Shown here piece after piece: positions 1-8,488 of a stretch of 39,563 nucleotides of DNA. Source of the stretch: an uncultured Spirochaetaceae bacterium (GTDB lineage Bacteria > Spirochaetota > Spirochaetia > Sphaerochaetales > Sphaerochaetaceae). The number at the start of each line of letters is the position of its first letter. The first letter of the stretch is position 1. The notes under the pieces are model-generated. The model was not told where the DNA came from and did no database searches. It saw only the letters and a list, made by a program, of their open reading frames with translations. Location: positions 1 through 39,563 of the forward strand of contig CALXQU010000017.1 in NCBI GenBank assembly GCA_944390725.1. The letters run 5' to 3'. A program made the position numbers and the translations under genes.

Positions 1-262
1 CTTCATTCTCCTTCTTTCCCTTCGCTTAGGATGACAAAGACCTTCTTCCAGCCTCTCCCGAGGCCATGACAGTCTAGTACAGACCGACTGTCTTCGTCAA
101 CAGCTCTCAACCGCTGACCTGCAGTATTCTGCATATTTCCGCTTCCTTTGTAAAGCCCTTCCGGAAACTTTCTGCAGGAATTTTCCACTGCACCGTTTTT
201 CTGCCATCCGATGATGCTTTCCATAATTGACAATTTCCCTGATAACATGAATAAGCATAGCC
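1..262. other. Intergenic start of window with a degenerate dispersed-repeat motif
   Basis: I see no convincing gene here. The first 40 bases, read on the minus strand, resemble the common intergenic element whose spurious translation contains the string HPERSEG (here VILSEGKEGE). A perfect TTGACA at 227-232 precedes the MATE gene, but the -10 region about 17 bases downstream (AATAAG) is weak, so the promoter is only a candidate. A minus-strand frame of 92 codons covers the region but matches no family I know and is probably a repeat artefact. Confidence 0.4.
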
Positions 263-1636
263 ATGGAATGCGACATGACAAAGGGACCTGCCGCCAGGCT
301 GGTCCTCTCCTTCACTATCCCGCTCTTCTTCGGCAACCTCTTCCAGCAGCTCTATGCGATGGTCGATACGATAATCGTAGGCAGGTTCGTCGGCGTCGAG
401 GCCCTGGCCGCCGTCGGCGCCACAGGGGGCTTCAGCTTCATGGTCATCGGCTTTGCGCAGGGGCTGACCGCAGGCTTCTCGGTCATCATCTCGCAGCGGT
501 TCGGCGCCAAGGATATGGACGGGGTGAGGAAGGCATTCGCCCAGAGCTTTATCTGCTCCGCTCTTCTGTCGCTGCTCCTTGCCGCTGTCTTCGGCTTCCT
601 GTCGATGCCGCTCCTAAGGCTGATACAGACACCGGAGAACATAATCAGCGATGCCAATGACTACATACTGATAATATACCTGGGCATCGGCACATCCATC
701 TTCTATAACCTCTTCTCCTCCATACTCAGAGCCGTGGGCGACGGCAAGAGCCCGGTCATCTTCCTCCTCATATCATCAGCGCTCAATGTCGTGCTCGACC
801 TCTTCTTCGTCATCACCGTCCCCCTGGCCTGCGCCGGCGTCGCCATCGCGACGGTCCTCGCGCAGGGTATCAGCGCCGTCATCTCCCTTATATATATCTG
901 GAAGCGGTTCCCCATGTTCAGGATCAGGAAGGACGACTGGTCTCCTGATATCAGGCAGATCGGGCATCTCCTCAGGATCGGCATACCGGGCGCGGTGCAG
1001 TTCTCGGTCTGCGCAGTCGGCGTCATCATCGTGCAGATAGCCATCAACGGATTCGGCTCCGATGCCGTGGCAGCCTACTCAGTCGGCTCGAAGATCGAGA
1101 CGCTTATGACCCAGTTCTTCCCTGCCCTCGGCATGGCGATATCCACATATGCGGGGCAGAACCTCGGCGCGCTGGACTTCCCGCGCATACGGAAGGGATT
1201 CCGGACGGCCTTCATCATCATGGCAGCCGGGGCGGCAATCACCTCGCTCCTGTCATGGCTGCTGGCAGACCCGCTGACTGGGCTCTTCCTCGACAGGGAG
1301 GCTACGGCCCCGGAGATCATCGCCATGTCCGAGCAGTATGTGCATACCGTCCTCTGGTTCTTCATACCGCTGGGCATGATCTTCCTGTACAGGACAGGAT
1401 GCCAGGGACTCGGATCCGGTGCGATCCCGATGATCTCATCGCTGATCGAGCTCGGCATGCGCTGCGTGGCGGCATTCACGCTGCCGCTTGCCTTCGGCTA
1501 TGCGGGGATATGCTTCGCCTCCCCGTTCGCATGGCTCTCCGCCGGGCTCGTGCTCCCCTTCTTCTACTTCAGGCTCATCCGGAACATCGAGGGAAAGTAC
1601 GCAAGGCAGTTGACGCGCATCCGAGATTTCTGCTAA
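263..1636 (+). CDS. MATE family multidrug/cation efflux transporter
   Basis: An inner-membrane antiporter that exports cationic compounds using a Na+ or H+ gradient, by family knowledge. The 457 residues are highly hydrophobic and fit about 12 transmembrane helices in two halves. The first helix has the typical family opening (LVLSFTIPLFFGNLFQQLY), followed by a VDTIIVGRFVG segment and a small-residue stretch, the usual MATE TM1-TM2 pattern. The length is normal. An alternative start at 275 (MTKGPAARL) fits family N-termini slightly better; neither ATG has a clear Shine-Dalgarno. It is monocistronic, and the tRNA genes begin 18 bases downstream on the same strand. The substrate cannot be predicted. 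Confidence 0.9.
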   Translation: MECDMTKGPAARLVLSFTIPLFFGNLFQQLYAMVDTIIVGRFVGVEALAAVGATGGFSFMVIGFAQGLTAGFSVIISQRFGAKDMDGVRKAFAQSFICSALLSLLLAAVFGFLSMPLLRLIQTPENIISDANDYILIIYLGIGTSIFYNLFSSILRAVGDGKSPVIFLLISSALNVVLDLFFVITVPLACAGVAIATVLAQGISAVISLIYIWKRFPMFRIRKDDWSPDIRQIGHLLRIGIPGAVQFSVCAVGVIIVQIAINGFGSDAVAAYSVGSKIETLMTQFFPALGMAISTYAGQNLGALDFPRIRKGFRTAFIIMAAGAAITSLLSWLLADPLTGLFLDREATAPEIIAMSEQYVHTVLWFFIPLGMIFLYRTGCQGLGSGAIPMISSLIELGMRCVAAFTLPLAFGYAGICFASPFAWLSAGLVLPFFYFRLIRNIEGKYARQLTRIRDFC

Positions 1637-1639
1637 CGT
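1610..1639 (+). promoter_or_regulatory. Candidate promoter for the tRNA pair
   Basis: TTGACG at 1610-1615 and TAACGT at 1634-1639 are separated by 18 bases, inside the last codons of the MATE gene. Transcription would start about 10 bases before tRNA-Lys. The -10 is weak, and read-through from the MATE gene is also possible. Confidence 0.35.
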
Positions 1640-1654
1640 CTCTAACGTTGCATT

Positions 1655-1727
1655 GGGCCGCTAGCTCAGCTGGTAGAGCAACGCCCTTTTAAGGCGTGGG
1701 TCACAGGTCCGAATCCTGTGCGGCTCA
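1655..1727 (+). tRNA. tRNA-Lys (anticodon TTT)
   Basis: A complete cloverleaf of 73 bases without encoded CCA. The acceptor arm GGGCCGC pairs with GCGGCTC (one G-T pair), the D arm is GCTC/GAGC, the anticodon arm ACGCC/GGCGT encloses the loop CTTTTAA, and the T arm ACAGG/CCTGT encloses TCCGAAT. The discriminator base is A. It is followed 10 bases later by tRNA-Glu, so the two are probably cotranscribed. Confidence 0.97.
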
Positions 1728-1737
1728 CTCCTGTAAT

Positions 1738-1809
1738 GTCTCCTTCGTCTAGTGGTTAGGACAACGGGTTTTCATCCCGTCAACGCGAGTTCGATCCTCG
1801 CAGGAGATG
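1738..1809 (+). tRNA. tRNA-Glu (anticodon TTC)
   Basis: A complete cloverleaf of 72 bases. The acceptor GTCTCCT pairs with AGGAGAT, the anticodon arm ACGGG/CCCGT encloses the loop TTTTCAT, and the T arm GCGAG/CTCGC encloses TTCGATC. The discriminator is G and CCA is not encoded. The 5' part (TCGTCTAGTGG) is typical of bacterial tRNA-Glu. Confidence 0.97.
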
Positions 1810-1812
1810 TAG

Positions 1813-1845
1813 AGATCCCCTGAGGCCCAGGGGATCTTCGTTTCG
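1813..1845 (+). terminator. Intrinsic terminator of the tRNA pair
   Basis: A perfect 10-bp stem (AGATCCCCTG with CAGGGGATCT) and a 5-base loop are followed by a short T-rich stretch (TCGTTTCG) just after tRNA-Glu. The other side lacks a T run, so it is a clear terminator only for the plus strand. It lies between the tRNA unit and the convergent ybeY. Confidence 0.75.
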
Positions 1846-1861
1846 TTGATGCTGGATGATA

Positions 1862-2320
1862 TCAGCGCTGCTTCCAGCCCAGCCTCTCCATCAGCTCCTC
1901 CTGCTCGATGAGCATCGGCTCGGATGCGAAGTCATTGGTCTCATGGTCCCTGCCGGATAGGTGCAGGAGGCCATGGATAAGCAGGCGCCTAAGCTCCTCC
2001 TCGGGAGAGACGCCGAAGGCTTCCGCGTTCCTGCCCATGGACTCAAGCGAGATGAAGACATCGCCGAGGTCCTCGGTCCCGTCCTCTTCCATCATGGGGA
2101 AGCTGTCCCCGTCGTTGAAGGCGAAGGTGAGGACATCGGTCGGCTCGTCCTTGCCCCTGTAGGTCCTGTTCAGGCTGCGGATCTCCTCATCGGAGACGAA
2201 ATGGACGGAAAGCTCAGGCTCCCTGCCGCAGAGCGCCATGCTGCCGGCAAGCGTCTCCAGCCATGATGCCACGGGATATCCCGCGGCGCGGCCTTCTTCG
2301 TCATAGATCGTGAATACCAT
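1862..2320 (-). CDS. ybeY: Endoribonuclease YbeY (16S rRNA maturation)
   Basis: A single-strand-specific, zinc-dependent endoribonuclease needed for 16S rRNA 3'-end processing and ribosome quality control. The 152 residues match the family's length. The metal-binding signature HGLLHLSGRDH is present (about residues 115-125), and upstream is the conserved block RGKDEPTDVLTFAF. It is the last gene of the minus-strand operon, 9 bases after pgpH; a phoH-pgpH-ybeY neighbourhood is common in bacteria and supports the call. The gene ends just before the tRNA terminator hairpin. Confidence 0.96.
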   Translation of the reverse strand: MVFTIYDEEGRAAGYPVASWLETLAGSMALCGREPELSVHFVSDEEIRSLNRTYRGKDEPTDVLTFAFNDGDSFPMMEEDGTEDLGDVFISLESMGRNAEAFGVSPEEELRRLLIHGLLHLSGRDHETNDFASEPMLIEQEELMERLGWKQR

Positions 2321-2329
2321 AGATGCTCC

Positions 2330-4531
2330 TTAGCTGCCAGAGGATGAGTCGTACTCGATCCTCTGATGGTCCCTTCCCATCAGGTAGTGTATGAAGGCAT
2401 CCTTGATGATGAAGAGGTCATCGATCGTCAGGCCGCTGTTGTTGAGCTGGCCGTAGTTTATCTTGTCCATCGTGATGGAGCTGATGAACTTGTCGTACTT
2501 CTGGTGGTTGGGGCTCTTGATCGTCCTTGTCGCCGCCTCGGTGCAGTCAGCCAGCATGACGACCGCGCTCTCAGGCGTGGAGGGGATCCTGCCGTTGTAC
2601 CTGAAGTCCTCCTCGCTGACGATCTGCGAGCGCTCCTTCGCCTCTCTCATGGCCTCGTTGTAGAAGTATTTGATGAGGTCATTGCCATGGTGCTCGCCGA
2701 TGATGTCGATGACCTCCTGCGGGAGCCCTGCCTCCTTGGCCTTCTCCACGCCCAGCTTGACGTGCGACTTGATGATCGCGGCCGAGAGTGTCTTGTTGAT
2801 CTCATCGTGGGCATTCCTGCCTGTCTGGTTCTCGATGAAGTACTCGGGATGCTCTGCCTTGCCTATGTCATGGTAGAGGCCTCCGACGAGGGCGAGGTCG
2901 GCATTGGCGCCGATTGCCTTGCAGGCGTAGTATGCCATCTCGGAGACGTTCTTCGAATGGTTAAACGTTCCCGGAGCGACCTGGCTGAGGCGGTTGAGCG
3001 TGGGCGTATCGGTATAGGAGAGCTCATGGAGGCGGTATTCCGTCGGGATATTGAAGATCTTCTCCAGGATAGGCACGATGATGGAGAGGAAGATGAAGGC
3101 GATGACGGTATTGACCATTGAGACGAGCACATTGGCCACGATGGAGAAGTAGCCCTGGCTGCTCATCATCGAGAAGAGCAGCGTGATCACGGCGACAAGC
3201 AGCGCGGCGATGACAGCCTGGTAGATGACATAGACCCTCTGGTGCCCGATATGGAAGAAGAGCAGGCAGCATTCGGAGACGGCGACCAGGTAGAAGAACG
3301 AATAGACGCCGCACATCGGATAGAGCACTGTCAGCCCCGCGGTCAGCAGCCCGACTGCGAAGCCCATCCTGCGCCTTCCCGTCACCGTCATGGCGAGGAG
3401 CGGCAGGACCGTCACCGGCAGGAACGGGTCGATATACGTAAGGCCCTCGGCTGTGAGCATGCGGATGATGAAGAATGCCGCTGTGAAGTAGGTATCGGCG
3501 CCGATGAGGAACATCGTGACATAGAGGAAGAGTCTGTATTCATACCTGATGAACGAGAAGAACAGGCACATCACGAGGACAAGCAGGACGAAGACGAAGG
3601 CGAGCTCGCCTATGAGCACCAGCACCGGGATATCGACCTTGGCCGATGCCTTGAGCTCCTCGATAATCCTGATCTCCCTGTCGGTGACTACGCTGTCGGC
3701 CTCGATGATGACCTCCCCTTCCCTCAGCTGCACGACGACGGGAGGCACCTTGGCCGCCGCATCATTGCGGAGCGAGACGGTGAGGACCTCGTCGTAGAGG
3801 ACATTCGGCCCTGCCAGCTCCGCCACGATATCGGAGATGATATCCGCGTCGCCGCTGACAAGCGACGGATAGATATCGGAGATCCAGTCGGTCGCGAATG
3901 ACTTCACATGGTCGCTCAGGATGGCATCGTCAGCCGCCAGGCGGCGCCCGGCATACATGAAGGATACCGAGGATTCCTCTATATCGAGCGAATCGTATCC
4001 GCCCCTCTCGACCGTCATGATGTCCTCGGAGCGGAACACGCCCCTGGCAATGAGGTTCTGCAGACACTCGATGGAGAGGTCGATGACGAATCCCAGCTCA
4101 TCGTCGTCCATGGCGGCAAGGCGCGGGGAGATGCCCCTGCTGTCGGTGATGCCCTCCTCGGAGAAGAACCTCTGCATGGTGCCGGAGAGCGCCGCCTCCC
4201 TGAACCGCATCGCCCTGTTCTCTATCCTGATGGACTGGGAGACCGAATAGGCGAACTGCGGCAGGATGCCTTCGGCAGCAGCAGCCACCAGCTCATCGGT
4301 CGCGGCCTCATCGATGAATGAATGGGTTACCGGGGATATCACGTCGGCATCGGCCAGCTCGCCCGGCTCATAGGAGAGCGAGAGCATCGGCGACACGCGC
4401 GGATCGACGGAGAGGATAGTCGGATAGAGTATGCCCAGGAAGGCTGTCATCGCAGTAAGGAACAGTATGACGAGCTTCCTTCTGGCCGAGAGTTTCCTGA
4501 AATCAGATAGTGCGCCCAGACCTGCCGTCAT
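2330..4531 (-). CDS. pgpH: 7TM-HD membrane phosphodiesterase, PgpH type (c-di-AMP hydrolase)
   Basis: Predicted membrane phosphodiesterase that degrades cyclic di-AMP. From this start (733 residues) I see one N-terminal helix (about 19-41), an extracellular 7TMR-HD-type domain (about 45-295), a seven-helix block (about 300-490) and a cytoplasmic HD domain (about 505-700). The HD residues are H525 (in FNHSKN) and the HDIGK motif at 554-558, followed by NAHDEIN and GEHHGN. I chose ATG 4531 because GGGGAGGG lies just upstream; an in-frame ATG at 4549 has no such site. Both starts lie near the 3' end of the broken phoH, so the genes abut or overlap. The substrate assignment rests on Listeria PgpH. 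Confidence 0.9.
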   Translation of the reverse strand: MTAGLGALSDFRKLSARRKLVILFLTAMTAFLGILYPTILSVDPRVSPMLSLSYEPGELADADVISPVTHSFIDEAATDELVAAAAEGILPQFAYSVSQSIRIENRAMRFREAALSGTMQRFFSEEGITDSRGISPRLAAMDDDELGFVIDLSIECLQNLIARGVFRSEDIMTVERGGYDSLDIEESSVSFMYAGRRLAADDAILSDHVKSFATDWISDIYPSLVSGDADIISDIVAELAGPNVLYDEVLTVSLRNDAAAKVPPVVVQLREGEVIIEADSVVTDREIRIIEELKASAKVDIPVLVLIGELAFVFVLLVLVMCLFFSFIRYEYRLFLYVTMFLIGADTYFTAAFFIIRMLTAEGLTYIDPFLPVTVLPLLAMTVTGRRRMGFAVGLLTAGLTVLYPMCGVYSFFYLVAVSECCLLFFHIGHQRVYVIYQAVIAALLVAVITLLFSMMSSQGYFSIVANVLVSMVNTVIAFIFLSIIVPILEKIFNIPTEYRLHELSYTDTPTLNRLSQVAPGTFNHSKNVSEMAYYACKAIGANADLALVGGLYHDIGKAEHPEYFIENQTGRNAHDEINKTLSAAIIKSHVKLGVEKAKEAGLPQEVIDIIGEHHGNDLIKYFYNEAMREAKERSQIVSEEDFRYNGRIPSTPESAVVMLADCTEAATRTIKSPNHQKYDKFISSITMDKINYGQLNNSGLTIDDLFIIKDAFIHYLMGRDHQRIEYDSSSGS

Positions 4532-5462
4532 CAGCCCTCCCCTTCGCATATGCCGCTACGATATCGCGGACGATACGCGACCGCACGATATCCTCACGGG
4601 AGAATCTTACCACGGAAATGCCTTTGATGCCACCGAGCAGCGCTGCGGAATGCTCCAGCCCGGAAGCCGTTCCGGCAAGGTCGACCTGGCTAGGGTCGCC
4701 GGTGACGATGGCCTAGCTGTCCTCGCCCAGCCTGGTCAGGAACATCTTTATCTGCGCCGCCGTGGCGTTCTGCGCCTCATCGAGGATCATGATGCCGTTG
4801 TCTATCGACCTGCCCCTCATATACGCAAGCGGCGCGATCTCCAGCGCCCCGTTCTCCTCCAGCCTCGCGATATGCTTGGCCGTGAGAGCGTATTCCATCG
4901 CATCGTAGAGCGGACGCAGGTACGGCCCGAGCTTCTGCTGCATGTCGCCTGGGAGGAAGCCGAGCGATTCGCCGGCCTCTACCACGGGCCGGGTCAGGAT
5001 GACCTTGCGCTTCCTGCCCTTCATCACCTGTGAGACCGCCCAGAGCACCGAAAGGAATGTCTTGCCTGTCCCGGCGGGGCCGACGGCGAAGACGACCTCG
5101 CTCGACGAAAGCGCCCTGATGAGGGCCTTCTGCGCCTGGCTGCGCGGGCGGATGAGCTTATCGAGGACGGTAAGCTCCGACGGCCCGCCATCGGCGCTGC
5201 CCACCTCCGGCTGCATCAGCAGCTGGAACTCCATATAGATCTCCGCCTCGGAAAGCGGACCGCGCTCCCCTGCGGACTTCTCCAGCCTCTGCATGAACTC
5301 GCTGAAATAGAGAGGCGCGGGATCTGCCGTAAGGGACGTGCCGCGCACGCTCAGGTCCGTGCACATCAGGCTCTCCAGATACGGGAGGTTCCTGTCGTAC
5401 GGCCCCAGCACCAGGGCCGCCCCGTCGCGCGAGAATGCATATGTCTTCACTGCCGTGTCCAT
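4503..5462 (-). pseudogene. phoH: phoH-like ATPase gene interrupted by an in-frame TAG
   Basis: PhoH-like P-loop ATPase (PhoH/YbeZ family, a partner of YbeY in RNA metabolism). Residues 1-249 read well: Walker A GPAGTGKT at 128-135, the TRPVVEAGESLGFLPGD block, and Walker B MILDEAQN at 225-232. Codon 250 (4715-4713) is TAG, where the family has Lys (SKMVVTGD). The same frame then continues for 69 codons as AIVTGDPSQVDLAG and ends near RSRIVRDIVAAYAKG, matching the normal C-terminus, with a TGA at 4503-4505. A single AAG-to-TAG change explains this. The truncated product lacks the TGD sensor motif and is probably inactive. The start ATG at 5462 overlaps the end of lptD by 16 bases and is preceded by GGAAAGGA. 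An assembly error or tolerated read-through are alternatives. Confidence 0.88.
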
Positions 5463-8400
5463 GTACCGTTCCTTTCCTTCCAGGTCTGGTCGATCTTGAG
5501 ATCCGGAATCGTCTTCCAGGAAAGATAGATGCTCAGCTCGGGGACGAACTGGTAGTTGTCCCCGGTAAGCACGATCTGCGCCTCATAGCGCACGTTCAGG
5601 TCCCAGTCCTCCATGTAATGGGTGATCTCAAGCGCGCAGCTGTCTATCACGAAGTTCGTGTTGTAGCGCCCGTCGCCGAAGAAATCGAATGACTGTCCCA
5701 GGTCGTTGAAGAACTCCGACCAGGAGAAATGGCCATCGATGAAATACTCGTAGAAGCCGTTGTTCTTCGATGTGAACGAGAACGTTATGTCGATGAACTC
5801 CGCGATGGAGAACGTGAAGGACGGGGTGATCGTGAACGATGCCGCATATGGGTTGTCCATATCCATGATGAAGGATGCCTCGAGCCCGAATGCGAAGTAC
5901 AGCCTTCCCTTCCACAGCTGGAAGGAGACCTTGTCGATGTCGACATTGGCCTCGATGGCGCCGAACCTGATGGCATCGGCAGGACCCCTCCAGTCGAGGG
6001 AGAGGTCGAAATACGGGATCTGCAGCGTCGTCTTGATGGAGTTGAAGTAGTTCCTGTAGCCGCCGCTCATGTACTCGTAGTCGACGAATTCCGTAATCGA
6101 CCACTTCTTGTCCTCCGTCCTGAGGGAGAGCGAGGCCGTGCCGTAGAAGGGCGCGAGGAAATCGGCCGGGTCATATTCCGCGCTCTGGTACTTGAGGGCC
6201 AGGGACGATGTGACGTATGTACCCTCATAGCCGAGCGAGAGCTCCACGAGGTCGGAGTTCCAGCTGCCGTCATCATCGCTCTGCAGGATGGTCCAGCTGA
6301 AGGTAGCCGCGAACGGTCCGTAGGAGTATGAGAAGGACGGGATGAGCGAGCCGGAGAGCGGCGGGAGGCGGTATGTGAGGGCCGGGGTGAACGTGCCGGC
6401 AGCCGTATCGAAGGCGCGCCTGAAGCCGATGGTATGGGCGGTGACGGTATCCCTGTCCCAGCCGGGATTGATCATCGTCACGTCATCGGTGCCGTTGCCC
6501 GTGACGGAACGCATGTTGAAGAGCCTCGTGGAAATGGAGTAAGTGAGGCCGGCGATAGGGATCGCCAGGTCGATGGTGGAGGCCACGGAGGCATTCTGCG
6601 TGACGATGGCAGCGCCGTTGTCCATCTCGTTGATATATGAATACGACGGCGTGAAGACAGCGTCCAAGGCGACATAGTCAGCCACGTCGGCATTGAACGT
6701 GAGCCTTGCGGCAGATGACGATGAGAGGCGCGAGTCTACCACATTGCCATCGGCATCGTAGTTGGTGGAGTTCTCGAAGCTCTCGGAGAGCGAGTACGTG
6801 AGCGAGACGTCGTAGGTCTTCCCTGCAGCGATCGCCTCCTGCCTCCTCTGGTGCCTGTAGACGGCGTAGAGGAGCGGGTCATCGATGACATGCATGTCCG
6901 TGACGTCTGTCTCTTCCTCCTCCTTGGCGATGATCGCGCCGCCCGCGGTGCCTGAGAAGTCGAAGAGCGCGCCGGAGAGCGACATGTTGAAGCCGGGCAG
7001 CATCGCTTCCTCGATATAGTACCTGCCGAGGGCTGAGGACCAGCGCCAGTCAGCTCCCACGTTGATGTCGGAGATGCTGAACGACTGCACGTAGTCGTTC
7101 CTCAGCGCCTGCGGAAGGGTGTAGTCGAGGTTGATCTCGGTGGTGAAGGAGGAGATCGAGGAGGTATACGTCTCCGGGAACGATGGCGGCGAGATGGTAT
7201 GGAAGATGGAGAATCCCGACACCCTGTTGCCGAAGTCATACATCACCCTGCTGTCCGAGTAGAACGGCAGCAGGAGCTCGGCAGAGAGGCCGTAGTCCTC
7301 GTACCTGATTGAATTGACGCCATAGTACCTGAAGCGCCCGGTGCCGTAGCTGCTGTTCGGCACGGAGAGCGCCACGCCGCTGAAGATATCGAAATGGAGG
7401 GTGTTGTCCAGCAGGTTGATCTTGCTGTCGACTCCCGCATGTATGCCGAGGTCCGAATAGGCATCGGCCATGATCGCCACATAGCTGGAGGTATCCTTGG
7501 CCCACTGCTGGGCAGGGGAAAGCGGATGCTCATCGGTGTAGTACGACCCATACGGCTGCAGGTCCCCGCCTTCCGATGATGTCGTCAGCATCGACATGAA
7601 GGAGCCTGTGCCTTCCGATGAGTCTACCCTATCGGAGGTCCCGAGGATTTCGAATGTCGTGTTGATGAATGAGCCCTTCGTCGATGAGAAGCCGAAGGCG
7701 GGATTGCCTACCACCCTGGAGCCAGGGAAGAAGAAGAACGGCACCCAGAAGATGGGGACGCGCCCTATCGAGAGGTAGGCATTGGATATCATCATGTCCT
7801 GCCCGGGCAGCATCGCGATCTTCGCGGCGGTTATCGATGAGTACGGGTCCTCGGCGGCGGAGCCTATCCTGCCGTTGGCATAGAGGATGGAGCCGCCGGG
7901 CATGTACGTGAGCGTCTCGCCCGAGGTGAAGAAGGTAACCGGGTCGGCATCCTCCTCCGTCACCTGCTCGCTGGAGGTAGTCGCATTGGAGACCTTGATC
8001 TCGCCTGAGTCCCAGAACACGGAGATGATATCCGCCGTGATATCCTGGATCGAGGCATTGGAGCTGTCGGAATGGTAGGAGACATTGTCGATAGCCGCCA
8101 GATGGCGCGCGTCGGTATCGATGATGATGCTGTCCGCGGAGAGGTCGGAGACGACGCCGTTGGCATCGGTGAAGGTTATCGAGGCATTGCCGGAGATGAC
8201 GACGCGCCCCTCCTCCGTCTCCAGGCTCTCTGCATTGTTGACGCTCAGCGTCACCTCGCTGCCATCGGCAGGGGCCTCCTCCTCTACCGTATATGCCTCC
8301 AGGCCCTCGGCGCTGTAGAGCGCTTCCTGCATGGCTGCCCTGTCCAGGCCCTCCGTATCGATGCCCCTCATGCGGCACATCGACCTCAGGTCATCGTCGC

Positions 8401-8488
8401 TTGCATAGTAGACCGCCCCTGCGCTTATGGCCATAAGCGGGGCAAGGACGGCAAGCGATAGCAACAGGACTGCAAGGAGCCGCTTCAC
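5447..8488 (-). CDS. LptD/OstA-like outer-membrane beta-barrel protein
   Basis: Probable LPS-transport or organic-solvent-tolerance type barrel. The 1013 residues begin with a signal peptide (MKRLLAVLLLSLAVLAPLMA). An N-terminal OstA-like beta-jellyroll follows (about 85-190, with SGNASITFTD and LSADSIIIDTDA), then a long region of alternating hydrophobic/polar strands. GRVPIFWVPFFFFPG near residue 245 is like the conserved segment where the LptD barrel begins. The start is GTG at 8488, overlapping the uvrA stop as GTGA; phoH overlaps its 3' end. As I recall, Treponema pallidum also places an LptD-like gene beside uvrA. Whether this lineage makes LPS is unknown, so another exported lipid is possible. 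The C-terminus (WTRQ) lacks a classical terminal aromatic residue. Confidence 0.82.
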   Translation of the reverse strand: MKRLLAVLLLSLAVLAPLMAISAGAVYYASDDDLRSMCRMRGIDTEGLDRAAMQEALYSAEGLEAYTVEEEAPADGSEVTLSVNNAESLETEEGRVVISGNASITFTDANGVVSDLSADSIIIDTDARHLAAIDNVSYHSDSSNASIQDITADIISVFWDSGEIKVSNATTSSEQVTEEDADPVTFFTSGETLTYMPGGSILYANGRIGSAAEDPYSSITAAKIAMLPGQDMMISNAYLSIGRVPIFWVPFFFFPGSRVVGNPAFGFSSTKGSFINTTFEILGTSDRVDSSEGTGSFMSMLTTSSEGGDLQPYGSYYTDEHPLSPAQQWAKDTSSYVAIMADAYSDLGIHAGVDSKINLLDNTLHFDIFSGVALSVPNSSYGTGRFRYYGVNSIRYEDYGLSAELLLPFYSDSRVMYDFGNRVSGFSIFHTISPPSFPETYTSSISSFTTEINLDYTLPQALRNDYVQSFSISDINVGADWRWSSALGRYYIEEAMLPGFNMSLSGALFDFSGTAGGAIIAKEEEETDVTDMHVIDDPLLYAVYRHQRRQEAIAAGKTYDVSLTYSLSESFENSTNYDADGNVVDSRLSSSSAARLTFNADVADYVALDAVFTPSYSYINEMDNGAAIVTQNASVASTIDLAIPIAGLTYSISTRLFNMRSVTGNGTDDVTMINPGWDRDTVTAHTIGFRRAFDTAAGTFTPALTYRLPPLSGSLIPSFSYSYGPFAATFSWTILQSDDDGSWNSDLVELSLGYEGTYVTSSLALKYQSAEYDPADFLAPFYGTASLSLRTEDKKWSITEFVDYEYMSGGYRNYFNSIKTTLQIPYFDLSLDWRGPADAIRFGAIEANVDIDKVSFQLWKGRLYFAFGLEASFIMDMDNPYAASFTITPSFTFSIAEFIDITFSFTSKNNGFYEYFIDGHFSWSEFFNDLGQSFDFFGDGRYNTNFVIDSCALEITHYMEDWDLNVRYEAQIVLTGDNYQFVPELSIYLSWKTIPDLKIDQTWKERNGTWTRQ

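Noticed and set aside
3..281. Minus-strand frame of 92 codons at the window start
   Set aside because: Part of it is the HPERSEG-type repeat translation; it has no ribosome binding site and no known domain.
2366..3901. Long plus-strand frames opposite pgpH
   Set aside because: Low-complexity charged translations (runs of D, E, R, H) are typical shadows of a G+C-rich gene on the other strand.
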